Of a DNA stretch of 10,056 nucleotides, positions 1 through 6,310 are shown piece by piece. Position numbers and translations under genes: made by a program. The notes under the pieces are model-generated. The model saw only the letters and a list, made by a program, of their open reading frames with translations. It searched no databases and had not been told where the DNA came from. Origin of the DNA: Actinomycetes bacterium. GTDB taxonomy: Bacteria > Actinomycetota > Actinomycetes > Actinomycetales > Cellulomonadaceae. Location of the stretch: NCBI GenBank assembly GCA_023460255.1, contig JAEWQZ010000030.1:1-10056 (forward strand), read 5' to 3'. Position 1 is the first letter of the stretch. Each line of letters begins with the position of its first letter.

Positions 1-521
1 CCGCCACGCCGTCTGCCACGACGGCAGCACCGGACCTGACCCCGACGCCGACCCCCGCCGGCGCCCGGGACCTGTCCGACCCCGAGCTCGGCGTCGTGTT
101 CGCCGACTACCCCCACGACCCCGACGAGCACGTCGTCGCCGCCGTCGAGGCGTACATGCTGTTCGAGAAGGAGTTCTGGCGGGCACTGACCACCAACGTC
201 GTCCCGCCCGGGCCCTGGGTGGGCGCCTCCGATGAGGCCATCGCCTGGATCCAGGCCCAGGTGGGCCCCAACAGCGCCAACGGTCTTCGGCTCGGTGGCA
301 GGCTCGAGACGACCAGCACGCTAGTCTCCACCGACGCGGGCAGTGTCGTTCTGGACGTGTGCCGAGACGTGACCGAGACGACAGTCGTCCACGACGACGG
401 CACCGTTGACCGCGGGCTGGCGCCAGGTGAGGACTCGACGTCGGGCGCGCGCCTGTTCCTCACACCCAGCGCCGGAAGCAGCTGGAAGGTCAACACCTAC
501 GAGATCACCGGGCCATGCTGA
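1..521 (+). CDS. Probable exported lipoprotein, C-terminal part (5' end outside window)
   Basis: The reading frame is open from base 3 and stops at TGA 519-521, so the true start lies left of the window. The first visible residues form an Ala/Thr/Pro-rich stretch (roughly 25 residues), the usual spacer between a lipobox or signal peptide and a folded extracytoplasmic domain. After it comes a compact domain of about 150 residues with an amphipathic helix (motif VEAYMLFEKEFWRAL) and later beta strands including VVLDVCRDVTETTVVHDDG. Helix followed by a VxVxxC-D-x-T pattern recalls the NTF2/SnoaL-like lipoproteins common in actinobacteria; this is a resemblance judged by eye, not a match. A GTG at base 96 could be taken as a start but would remove the linker and has no good ribosome binding site. 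Its end overlaps the next gene by 7 bases, so the two are very probably co-translated. Function unknown. Confidence 0.72.
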   Translation, partial: ATPSATTAAPDLTPTPTPAGARDLSDPELGVVFADYPHDPDEHVVAAVEAYMLFEKEFWRALTTNVVPPGPWVGASDEAIAWIQAQVGPNSANGLRLGGRLETTSTLVSTDAGSVVLDVCRDVTETTVVHDDGTVDRGLAPGEDSTSGARLFLTPSAGSSWKVNTYEITGPC

Positions 522-1504
522 GCCTCACCATCGGTGTGCTCGCGACGGTCGCGGCCCTCGTCGCCGGCCCCTCCGCGGCGCGGGACGCTGAGGGCGCGGC
601 CTGCCGGTTCAACTGCCCACCGCCTCCCGCAGTCACTCCCGTCGCGCGTGCGGGGTCGGTGGAGGTGACGGTGACGGGGGCTGGTCAGACGTCGGGCGGG
701 TCGTCGTTCACGCTGCCGGTTCGGGGGGTGTGGGTCCCGCCGGTGTGCTACTACTCGCGCCTGGGCACCGGGCGGGAGTACGCGGTCGCGTTCCACCACG
801 CCCTGGAGGACTCGGTCCTGCGCCGGCTGCCGGTCGAGGAGCGCAGCACCCCGCTGCCCGGGTGGGAGCAGCACCAGGAGGACGACGCCGGAGCCTGGTG
901 GATCCCCGTCTGCGACGACCCGACCCGCTTCAGTGCGTACAACGCCGGCAACGACGCCGTCTACCTCAACCCCGACCAGCCCGTGCCGGTCGGGCAGGCA
1001 GCTGTCTCACCCGAGGTCCTCGCCCAGGTCGCCTACGAGGCGATGGACCTGCCGACCGGCGCGATCCGGTGGAACCCCGCGCTGGCCGGGTCCGGCGCCA
1101 CCGTGATCAACCTCGCCACCTGGGTCTGGGTCGAGGACGGCCCGACCACCGTCGCCATCACCGCCTCTGTCCCCGGGGTGTCCGCGACCGTGGACGCCAC
1201 GCTGGACCATCTCGAGGTCACCGCACCGGGCGCCACCCCGGCCCGGTGTGCCGGCTCGGGCGTGGCCTGGGAGCCCGGCGCGGACCCGTCGTACGCGTGC
1301 TTGCTCACCTTCCACAGGTCCACCGCGAACCAGCCCGTCAAGGCGGGCCAGGAGCTGCCCACCGCGACCCTGACCGCCACCGCGACCTGGACCGCGACCT
1401 GGACCTCCTCTCTCACCACCGGACGCGCACCCCTGCCCGACCAAGACCTCACCACCGTCACCGAGCTCCCCGTCTTCGAGGTACAGACACTCGTCACGAG
1501 CTGA
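515..1504 (+). CDS. Secreted protein of an uncharacterised actinobacterial family
   Basis: This 329-residue protein begins at an ATG that overlaps the stop of the preceding gene (ATGCTGA, 515-521), implying translational coupling. Residues 1-22 are hydrophobic and end in a plausible signal peptidase site (GPSAA), although the n-region has no basic residue, which is unusual. The mature part starts with a Cys/Pro segment (CRFNCPPPP, residues 30-38) and has six cysteines (30, 34, 78, 133, 245, 262), possibly three disulfides. From about residue 165 it follows a pattern I recognise from many actinobacterial secreted proteins: a VLAQVAYEAMDLP helix, then TWVWV near 202, then PGVSATVDAT, a Cys pair (245, 262), Thr/Trp-rich strands (TATWTATW) and the terminal EVQTLVTS. 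Those relatives are often labelled ATP/GTP-binding without a visible nucleotide-binding motif, and none is visible here. Role unknown; with its upstream partner it probably acts at the cell surface. Confidence 0.8.
   Translation: MLSLTIGVLATVAALVAGPSAARDAEGAACRFNCPPPPAVTPVARAGSVEVTVTGAGQTSGGSSFTLPVRGVWVPPVCYYSRLGTGREYAVAFHHALEDSVLRRLPVEERSTPLPGWEQHQEDDAGAWWIPVCDDPTRFSAYNAGNDAVYLNPDQPVPVGQAAVSPEVLAQVAYEAMDLPTGAIRWNPALAGSGATVINLATWVWVEDGPTTVAITASVPGVSATVDATLDHLEVTAPGATPARCAGSGVAWEPGADPSYACLLTFHRSTANQPVKAGQELPTATLTATATWTATWTSSLTTGRAPLPDQDLTTVTELPVFEVQTLVTS
1379..1402 (+). repeat. Two perfect tandem copies of a 12-base unit inside the secreted protein gene
   Basis: The unit ACCGCGACCTGG occurs at 1379-1390 and again at 1391-1402. 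It encodes the alternating Thr/Trp beta-strand segment (TATWTATW, about residues 287-297). The repeat keeps the frame and probably reflects local slippage or strand duplication within this fold. Confidence 0.8.
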
Positions 1505-1657
1505 TCGACAGAACTCACCGGTCAGTCGCCCGAAGGAGCCGACCTCCACGCTCGGCGCAACGTGTGATCCCGAGCAACGCCTCGCCACGTCGACTGCGCG
1601 GACCGTCCGGACCAGCAGTGGGCGGGCAGTCGGCACATCAACCTTGTGGCAGACATG
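1505..1657. other. Gene-free gap between the exported pair and the glnA terminator
   Basis: I find no coding region with a convincing start, ribosome site and composition here. The gap holds a short direct repeat, TGTGGCA, at 1645-1651 and 1656-1662 (the second copy runs into the hairpin). This is the point where the conserved glnA block gives way to accessory genes, so it may be an old insertion border, but no integrase, tRNA or terminal inverted repeat is visible to support that. Confidence 0.4.
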
Positions 1658-1696
1658 TGGCACCCCGGCCACCGCGAGGGGGTGACCGGGGTGCCA
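1658..1696. terminator. Long hairpin, probable bidirectional terminator
   Basis: The arms TGGCACCCCGG (1658-1668) and CCGGGGTGCCA (1686-1696) are perfect 11-bp reverse complements. After one C/A mismatch the stem continues for 4 more bp (1670-1673 with 1681-1684), leaving a 7-base loop. There is no T-run on either side, which is common for actinobacterial terminators. It lies 57 bases beyond the glnA stop and 154 bases beyond the stop of the exported pair, so it could serve both converging transcripts. Confidence 0.65.
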
Positions 1697-1700
1697 TGGG

Positions 1701-1755
1701 TGCAGGTCAGCGGGCTGCGCGCGGCAGGTCCCGCCCTGACGTGACCTGCAGGTCA
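1701..1755 (-). terminator. Imperfect hairpin plus 14-bp palindrome at the glnA stop
   Basis: TGCAGGTCA (1701-1709) and GCGGG (1710-1714) can pair with TGACCTGCA (1742-1750) and CCCGC (1730-1734), with a 7-base bulge. The right arm also belongs to a perfect palindrome, TGACCTGCAGGTCA (1742-1755), whose last three bases are the glnA stop codon (TGA on the minus strand). The foldings compete with each other. Together with the next hairpin this looks like a tandem terminator for glnA. Confidence 0.45.
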
Positions 1756-3177
1756 GACGTCGTAGTACAGCTCGAACTCGTGCGGGTGCGGGCGCAGCCG
1801 GAGCGGGTCGATCTCGTGCGTGCGCTTGTAGTCCACCCACGTCTCGATCAGGTCGGGCGTGAAGACGTTGCCCTCCGTGAGGTAGTCGTGATCGGCCTCG
1901 AGGGCCTCGAGGACCTCGGGCAGCGACGACGGGACCTGGCGGATCGTGGCGTGCTCCTCCGGCGGGAGCTCGTAGAGGTCCTTGTCGATCGGCTCCGCCG
2001 GCTCGATCTTGTTGCGGATGCCGTCGAGGCCGGCCATGAGCATCGCCGAGAAGGCGAGGTACGGGTTCGACGACGGGTCCGGCACCCGGAACTCGACCCG
2101 CTTCGCCTTCGGGTTGGCGCCGGTCACCGGGATGCGCACGCAGGCGGAGCGGTTGCGGGCCGAGTAGACGAGGTTGACGGGCGCCTCGAACCCGGGGACG
2201 AGGCGGTGGTAGCTGTTCATCGTCGGGTTCGTGAACGCGAGCAGCGACGGTGCGTGGTGCAGGAGGCCGCCGATGTACCAGCGGGCGACGTCCGAGAGCC
2301 CGCCGTAGCCCTTCTCGTCGTAGAACAGCGGCTCGCCGTCCTTCCACAGCGACTGGTGGCAGTGCATGCCCGAGCCGTTGTCGCCGAAGAGGGGCTTCGG
2401 CATGAAGGTCACCGTCCGGCCGTTGCGGTGCGCGACGTTCTTGATGATGTACTTGAAGAGCATCACCTTGTCCGCCGACCGCGCGAGGGTGTCGAACCGG
2501 TAGTTGATCTCGGCCTGGCCGGCGGTGCCCACCTCGTGGTGTGCGCGCTCGACCTGCAGGCCCGCCCGGTCCAGCTCGAGCGTCATCTCGTCGCGCAGGT
2601 CGGCGAAGTGGTCGACCGGCGGCACGGGGAAGTACCCGCCCTTGTACGGCGTCTTGTGGCCGAGGTTCCCGCCGTCCTCCTTGCGGCCGGTGTTCCAGGC
2701 CGCCTCGACGGAGTCGATGTAGTAGAAGCTCTGCGACTGGCTCGTGAAGAACCGGATGTCGTCGAAGATGTAGAACTCGGCCTCGGGGGCGAAGAACGCC
2801 GTGTCCGCGATGCCCGTGGACCGCAGGTACGCCTCGGCCTTGGCCGCGATCTGACGCGGGTCACGGCTGTAGGGCTCGTCCGTGTAGGGGTCGACGATCG
2901 ACATGTTGATCGCCAGCGTCTTCTCCGCGCGGAACGGGTCGAGGTAGGCGGTCGAGATGTCGGGCAGCAGCTTCATGTCGGACTCGTGGATCGCCTGGAA
3001 GCCGCGGATCGACGATCCGTCGAACATCTGGCCCTCGTTGAAGAACGCCGCGTCCACTGACTGTGCCGGCACGTTGAAGTGCTGCATCACACCCGGCAGG
3101 TCGCAGAACCGGACGTCGACGAACTTGACGTCCTCCTTCTTGATGAAGGCGATGACCTCATCGGCGGAACTGAACAT
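1753..3177 (-). CDS. glnA: Glutamine synthetase, type I (GlnA)
   Basis: GlnA makes glutamine from glutamate, ammonium and ATP in the cytoplasm as a dodecamer, and is the main entry point of ammonium assimilation. The 474 residues match the normal length of the bacterial type I enzyme. The N-terminal beta-grasp domain carries FDGSSIRGF (52-60). The catalytic domain shows PEAEF with metal ligands E132 and E134, E215 and E223, the ATP-binding KPLFGDNGSGMHCHQS (261-276, with H272), NSYHRLVPGFEAP (321-333) and R364 after E362. The segment DKDLYELPPEE contains Tyr402, at the place of the regulatory Tyr that is adenylylated in beta-subtype enzymes, so control by a GlnE-type adenylyltransferase is expected. 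The ATG is preceded by AGGAGAG six bases upstream. It is transcribed divergently from the RDD gene and has a GlnR-type box in its promoter. Ends at two candidate terminator hairpins. Confidence 0.98.
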   Translation of the reverse strand: MFSSADEVIAFIKKEDVKFVDVRFCDLPGVMQHFNVPAQSVDAAFFNEGQMFDGSSIRGFQAIHESDMKLLPDISTAYLDPFRAEKTLAINMSIVDPYTDEPYSRDPRQIAAKAEAYLRSTGIADTAFFAPEAEFYIFDDIRFFTSQSQSFYYIDSVEAAWNTGRKEDGGNLGHKTPYKGGYFPVPPVDHFADLRDEMTLELDRAGLQVERAHHEVGTAGQAEINYRFDTLARSADKVMLFKYIIKNVAHRNGRTVTFMPKPLFGDNGSGMHCHQSLWKDGEPLFYDEKGYGGLSDVARWYIGGLLHHAPSLLAFTNPTMNSYHRLVPGFEAPVNLVYSARNRSACVRIPVTGANPKAKRVEFRVPDPSSNPYLAFSAMLMAGLDGIRNKIEPAEPIDKDLYELPPEEHATIRQVPSSLPEVLEALEADHDYLTEGNVFTPDLIETWVDYKRTHEIDPLRLRPHPHEFELYYDV

Positions 3178-3183
3178 CCGGGG

Positions 3184-3190
3184 CTCTCCT
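3184..3190 (-). promoter_or_regulatory. Ribosome binding site of glnA
   Basis: On the minus strand AGGAGAG stands six bases before the ATG of glnA. It fixes the start and contrasts with several neighbours that have no Shine-Dalgarno sequence. Confidence 0.75.
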
Positions 3191-3273
3191 CGCTCCTCGT
3201 GGTCGACGACCGGGCCTGCCGGCCGTCAGGACCGCCCGGGGCCAGGACGTCCCCGGCCGCGGTGCCGGGACCG

Positions 3274-3279
3274 ACCGTA
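3274..3279 (-). promoter_or_regulatory. Candidate -10 box of glnA
   Basis: TACGGT on the minus strand fits the TAnnnT pattern of actinobacterial sigma-A promoters. It would place the transcript start near 3267 and give glnA a leader of about 90 bases. The -35 region (about 3297-3302) has no good match and lies within the GlnR-type box, as expected of an activator-dependent promoter. Confidence 0.4.
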
Positions 3280-3289
3280 GGGCGGCGCG

Positions 3290-3327
3290 GTTTCCCGACC
3301 GTGTACCTCGTGTTTCCGCCGCGTTAC
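3290..3327 (-). promoter_or_regulatory. GlnR-type nitrogen-control box upstream of glnA
   Basis: Read on the glnA strand, the sequence is GTAAC-n6-GAAAC-n6-TACAC-n6-GAAAC: GTAAC at 3327-3323, GAAAC at 3316-3312, TACAC at 3305-3301, GAAAC at 3294-3290. The spacing is exactly 11 bp between half-sites. The known consensus for the OmpR-type regulator GlnR of actinobacteria is gTnAC-n6-GaAAc repeated; three of the four half-sites here fit it fully and the third keeps only its AC end. The box lies 113-150 bases upstream of the glnA start and 31-68 bases upstream of the RDD gene start, so it could control both. Confidence 0.8.
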
Positions 3328-3345
3328 CTCGTGCCGCCGGGCCGG

Positions 3346-3351
3346 TAGCCT
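3346..3351 (+). promoter_or_regulatory. Candidate -10 box of the RDD gene (leaderless geometry)
   Basis: TAGCCT fits TAnnnT and is followed by six bases and then the GTG start codon, so transcription would begin at or next to the first base of the start codon. No Shine-Dalgarno sequence precedes the start, which agrees with a leaderless mRNA. Confidence 0.55.
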
Positions 3352-3357
3352 GACGGC

Positions 3358-3882
3358 GTGGCGCCGCGACGGGAGGACCTGGGCTCGTGGCTCGAGGGTA
3401 CGCCCGGGGACCCGGCGGCCCGGGCCGGCCTCGGCCTCGCAGCCGCCGGGCCGGGCTCGCCGGCACGGCCCGGCCGCCGGCTCGTCGGCCTCGTCGTGGA
3501 CTGGCTGCTCAGTCTCGCCGTCGGCGGCCTGCTCTTCCCCGCCGCGGGGGCCGAGCGGGGTCTCTTCGCGGCCGCCCCGCTGACGACGGTGGCGGTGTTC
3601 GGCGTGTCGAGCGCGGTCCTCGTCGGCCTGCTCGGGCACACGGTGGGGCACCGCCTCGCCGGGCTGCGCGTCGTACGGGTGCGCGACGTGGCACGGCCCG
3701 GCACGGAGGCTGCCGACGACGCCGCAGCCGCCGCGCGCGTGGCCACGGCACCCGCCCCGGGGCTCCTCGCCGGCTTCGTGCGCAGCGTCCTGCTCTGCCT
3801 GGCCATCCCCGCGGTGGTGTGGGACGCCGACGGCCGCGGGCTCCACGACGTCGCCGCGGGGACCGTCATCGTCAGGCGTTAG
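3358..3882 (+). CDS. RDD family membrane protein
   Basis: The 174-residue protein starts at GTG without a Shine-Dalgarno site but directly after a -10-like box. Residues 1-38 are polar and Pro/Gly-rich. The RDD signature is visible: RRLVGLVVDW (Arg40/41 and Asp48) opens the first membrane segment (about 43-61), the second spans about 72-92 and leads into GHTVGHRLAGLRVVRV (93-108), a third spans about 135-153, and the closing DGRGLHDVAAGT (158-169) supplies the last Asp. This fits the short three-helix RDD form. An RDD protein next to glnA is a conserved actinobacterial arrangement (Rv2219A beside Rv2220 in M. tuberculosis). Its molecular role is unknown; some RDD proteins elsewhere act in Na+/H+ exchange, but nothing here shows that. 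Its stop overlaps the converging methyltransferase stop by 4 bases (TTAG). Confidence 0.9.
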   Translation: MAPRREDLGSWLEGTPGDPAARAGLGLAAAGPGSPARPGRRLVGLVVDWLLSLAVGGLLFPAAGAERGLFAAAPLTTVAVFGVSSAVLVGLLGHTVGHRLAGLRVVRVRDVARPGTEAADDAAAAARVATAPAPGLLAGFVRSVLLCLAIPAVVWDADGRGLHDVAAGTVIVRR

Positions 3883-4532
3883 GGCCGTCCGGGTGCGCCG
3901 GCCGGCGCCCGCCAGACGAGCGAGTAGCGCCAGTACAGGTGGTGGCGGAACCGGACCCCCGGCAGGATGCGTGCCGACTCCCGCCACACGCGCCCGTAGG
4001 TCTCGTGGGACTCCCTGAGCGGAACGCCGGGGTCCCAGTGGCCGCGGACGAGCCGGGCGGGCCGGTTCGCGATCGTCCCGAGGAGTATCCACCAGAAGTC
4101 GAGCGGACCGGACGGCTGTGCGCCCCCGACGACGACGAGCGTCCCGCCTGGCGCGACGAGGTCGCGCAGCCGGCGCAGCCCGGCTTCCAGGTCCAGGTGG
4201 TGCAGCACCATGAAGCACGTCACCAGGTCGAACGGGCCGCCGACGTCGGCCGCCAGGGCGTCCCCGTGGATGTACGTGACGTGGGGGGCCAGGTCGCGCG
4301 CACGCGCGATGCCGTCGGCGTCCGCGTCGATGCCGACGACCTCACGGGCGAAGGGTGCGATCCGCCGCGTCAGCAGCCCCTCGCCGCACCCGACGTCGAT
4401 CACCCGCCCCCACGGTGGCGGGGCCCAGCGTGGCAGGTGCCGGTGGTAGTGCGTGTTGTGGTTCCAGCAGTCCGACGTGCGCAGGGCCCGGCGGACTGCC
4501 GCGGCGTCGAGGGCGCCCGGTCCGGCGGCCAT
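3879..4532 (-). CDS. Class I SAM-dependent methyltransferase (small molecule type)
   Basis: This 217-residue soluble protein has the Rossmann-fold methyltransferase motifs in order: motif I VIDVGCGEG (44-52) for S-adenosylmethionine, acidic motif II VVGIDAD with D69 or D71 for the ribose, HGDALA (89-94), FDLVTCFMVLHHL (101-113) and VAPGGTLVVVGG (126-137). This is the Methyltransf_11/25 layout. The N-terminal WNHNTHYH (23-30) and the aromatic C-terminal half (DFWWILLG, 145-152; LYWRYSLVW, 199-207) probably form the substrate pocket; the substrate cannot be told. The ATG lies only 3 bases after the DUF4191 stop, with no clear ribosome site, so it is probably translated by coupling in one operon. 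Its 3' end overlaps the stop of the convergent RDD gene. In the M. tuberculosis arrangement the RDD and DUF4191 genes are neighbours, so this gene looks like an addition to the block. Confidence 0.9.
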   Translation of the reverse strand: MAAGPGALDAAAVRRALRTSDCWNHNTHYHRHLPRWAPPPWGRVIDVGCGEGLLTRRIAPFAREVVGIDADADGIARARDLAPHVTYIHGDALAADVGGPFDLVTCFMVLHHLDLEAGLRRLRDLVAPGGTLVVVGGAQPSGPLDFWWILLGTIANRPARLVRGHWDPGVPLRESHETYGRVWRESARILPGVRFRHHLYWRYSLVWRAPAGAPGRP

Positions 4533-4535
4533 CGG

Positions 4536-5243
4536 TCAGCGCCCGCGCATGCCCTTGCGGTCCGGGCGTGCCTTGAAGGGGTCCACGCCCTTGGGTACCG
4601 GTAGCTTGGCGCCGCCAAGGGCCCGCAGGCGCTTGGCCACCTCGTCGGCGGCGCGTCGGTCGAGGGTGGGGCGCACCTTGCGGATGCGCTTGGCGAGCCG
4701 CGCGAGCGGCACCTGCCCCTCCTCGTCGCCGCACTGGATGACGGTGACGGGCACGTTCGGCAGGACCCGTGCCACCCGCTTGCGCTGGTCCTCGAGCATC
4801 CGGCCGACGCGGTGCGGCGGTCCCTCGCTGACGAGCACGACGCCGCCCCGGCCGGAGCCGCGGAACACCAGGTCGAAGGTCTTGGGGTTCATGTCGACGG
4901 GGTCGTCGGGGAACTCCCAGCCCCGGACCAGCCGGACCGCCGACAGCGTCGCCCCCGGCTGCCCGGCGATGCGCTTGTAGCCGGCCGCCTCCGTCCGCCG
5001 CGCCAGGATGAACATCATGATCACCAGGGCGATCGGCAGGCCCAGGATCAGGAAGTACCAGAGGCGGTCCAGCGCCAGCCCCAGACCGGTCGCGGTGCCC
5101 AGCACCACGACGAGGGTGCCGCCGAGCAGCCAGTTGATCGAGGGGTCGACCTCGGCGGTGATCCGGTACGCCTGCCACAGGGTGCGGTACCAGCGCTGCT
5201 TCTTGGGCTTGGCAGGGGTCTCGGAGGACGTCGAACGGGCCAT
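4536..5243 (-). CDS. DUF4191 family membrane protein
   Basis: The 235-residue protein has a basic, Lys/Arg-rich N-terminus, two adjacent transmembrane helices (about 37-57 and 62-80) and a cytoplasmic-looking domain that ends in a very basic tail (residues about 180-235). The segment IMMFILARRTEAAGYKRIAGQPGA followed by VRGWEFPDDPVD is typical of DUF4191, the family of Rv2219, which sits beside lipA in M. tuberculosis and Streptomyces. The function is unknown; the link to lipA is by conserved position only. The start ATG has no Shine-Dalgarno site but follows a -10-like TAGACT by 7 bases. It is followed after 3 bases by the methyltransferase gene. Confidence 0.92.
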   Translation of the reverse strand: MARSTSSETPAKPKKQRWYRTLWQAYRITAEVDPSINWLLGGTLVVVLGTATGLGLALDRLWYFLILGLPIALVIMMFILARRTEAAGYKRIAGQPGATLSAVRLVRGWEFPDDPVDMNPKTFDLVFRGSGRGGVVLVSEGPPHRVGRMLEDQRKRVARVLPNVPVTVIQCGDEEGQVPLARLAKRIRKVRPTLDRRAADEVAKRLRALGGAKLPVPKGVDPFKARPDRKGMRGR

Positions 5244-5250
5244 GGCCCGG

Positions 5251-5256
5251 AGTCTA
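5251..5256 (-). promoter_or_regulatory. Candidate -10 box of the DUF4191 gene (leaderless geometry)
   Basis: TAGACT on the minus strand (TAnnnT) ends 7 bases before the ATG at 5243. No ribosome binding site lies between them, consistent with a leaderless transcript starting at the ATG and running into the methyltransferase. Confidence 0.5.
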
Positions 5257-5270
5257 GTTGCCGCGCGACG

Positions 5271-5285
5271 GCGTCCGGACGACGC
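5271..5285 (-). terminator. Weak short hairpin behind lipA
   Basis: GCGTC (5271-5275) and GACGC (5281-5285) enclose a 5-base loop just after the lipA stop. The stem is only 5 bp and no T-run follows, so readthrough into the DUF4191 gene is likely. Confidence 0.25.
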
Positions 5286-5291
5286 TCCGGC

Positions 5292-6296
5292 TCAGCCGCG
5301 CGCGAGGAGGCTCGCGGCCTCCTGCCGGGCGGGCGTCGGCGTCGCGAGGTGCGCGAGCTCGGTGGGGATCATCCGCCCGTGGCGCTGCATGGCCTGGGCC
5401 CACAGCCGGCCCGCGCGGTAGGACGAGCGCACCAGCGGCCCCGACATCACGCCGAGGAAGCCCATGGCCTCGGCCTCGTCCGACAGGGCCACGAACTCCT
5501 CCGGGCGCACCCACCTGTCCACGGGGTGGTGGCGCACCGACGGGCGCAGGTACTGGGTGATCGTCACGAGGTCGCAGCCGGCCTCGCGCAGCGCGCGCAG
5601 CGCCTCGACGGTCTCCTCGTAGGTCTCGCCCATCCCGAGGATGAGGTTGGACTTGGTGACGAGCCCGGCGTCCCGCGCGGCGGTGAGCACGGACAGCGAC
5701 CGGTCGTACCGGAAGCCGGGCCGGATCTGCTTGAAGATCCTCGGCACGGTCTCCAGGTTGTGCGCGAGCACCTCGGGCCGCGACGAGAACACCTCGGCGA
5801 GGAGCTCCGGTGTGGCGTTGAAGTCGGGGATGAGCAGCTCGACGCCGGTACCCGGGGTGAGCGCGTGGATCTGGCGCACGGTCTCGGCGTAGAGCCAGGC
5901 GCCGCCGTCGGGGAGGTCGTCGCGGGCCACGCCGGTGACCGTGGAGTAGCGCAGGCCCATCGTGCGCACGGACTCGGCGACCCGGCGCGGCTCGTCGGCG
6001 TCGAACGCCGCGGGCTTGCCGGTGTCGATCTGGCAGAAGTCGCACCGCCGGGTGCACTGGTCGCCCCCGATGAGGAACGTCGCCTCGCGGTCCTCCCAGC
6101 ACTCGAAGATGTTGGGGCAGCCGGCCTCCTCGCAGACGGTGTGCAGGCCGCCGCCGTGCACCAGCTGCTTGAGCTCGCTGTACTGCGGGCCCATGGTCGC
6201 GCGCGTGCGGATCCACTCCGGCTTCTTCTCGATCGGCGTCTCGGCGTTGCGGGCCTCGACCCGGAGCATCCGGCGTCCCTCGGGGGCGATCGTCAC
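5292..6296 (-). CDS. lipA: Lipoyl synthase (LipA)
   Basis: LipA is a radical-SAM enzyme that inserts two sulfur atoms at C6 and C8 of octanoyl groups already attached to lipoyl domains, completing lipoyl cofactor for the 2-oxoacid dehydrogenases and the glycine cleavage system. The 334 residues contain both [4Fe-4S] sites: the auxiliary, sulfur-donating cluster CEEAGCPNIFEC (C55, C60, C66) and the radical-SAM CTRRCDFC (C81, C85, C88). The conserved RSSY (290-293), whose Ser ligates the auxiliary cluster, is present, as are TGVARDDLPDGGA (121-133) and the GMGET turn (221-225). The start is GTG; an upstream TAGTCT six bases away and the lack of a Shine-Dalgarno site suggest a leaderless mRNA. 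It lies 14 bases behind lipB. Confidence 0.98.
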   Translation of the reverse strand: MTIAPEGRRMLRVEARNAETPIEKKPEWIRTRATMGPQYSELKQLVHGGGLHTVCEEAGCPNIFECWEDREATFLIGGDQCTRRCDFCQIDTGKPAAFDADEPRRVAESVRTMGLRYSTVTGVARDDLPDGGAWLYAETVRQIHALTPGTGVELLIPDFNATPELLAEVFSSRPEVLAHNLETVPRIFKQIRPGFRYDRSLSVLTAARDAGLVTKSNLILGMGETYEETVEALRALREAGCDLVTITQYLRPSVRHHPVDRWVRPEEFVALSDEAEAMGFLGVMSGPLVRSSYRAGRLWAQAMQRHGRMIPTELAHLATPTPARQEAASLLARG

Positions 6297-6302
6297 CCGG
6301 AC

Positions 6303-6308
6303 AGACTA
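6303..6308 (-). promoter_or_regulatory. Candidate -10 box of lipA (leaderless geometry)
   Basis: TAGTCT on the minus strand lies in the 14-base gap between lipB and lipA and ends six bases before the GTG start. lipA could therefore be transcribed alone as a leaderless mRNA in addition to readthrough from lipB. Confidence 0.5.
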
Positions 6309-6310
6309 TG

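Noticed and set aside
96..98. GTG as the real start of the first gene
   Set aside because: The frame is open to the window edge with a Thr/Pro linker typical of exported proteins, and no ribosome site precedes this GTG.
1379..1402. Tandem repeat as a CRISPR or mobile element trace
   Set aside because: Only two short in-frame units within a beta-strand of a coding gene.
2209..2217. His instead of Lys in the NSYxRLVPGFEAP motif of glutamine synthetase (residue 324)
   Set aside because: As I recall, His is the normal residue in actinobacterial GlnA, so it is not a defect.
730..3060. 776-codon open frame on the plus strand, antisense to glnA and across the secreted protein gene
   Set aside because: It lies over two well supported genes, is extremely Arg/Gly/Pro/Val-rich without any domain, and is the usual artefact of very high GC content.
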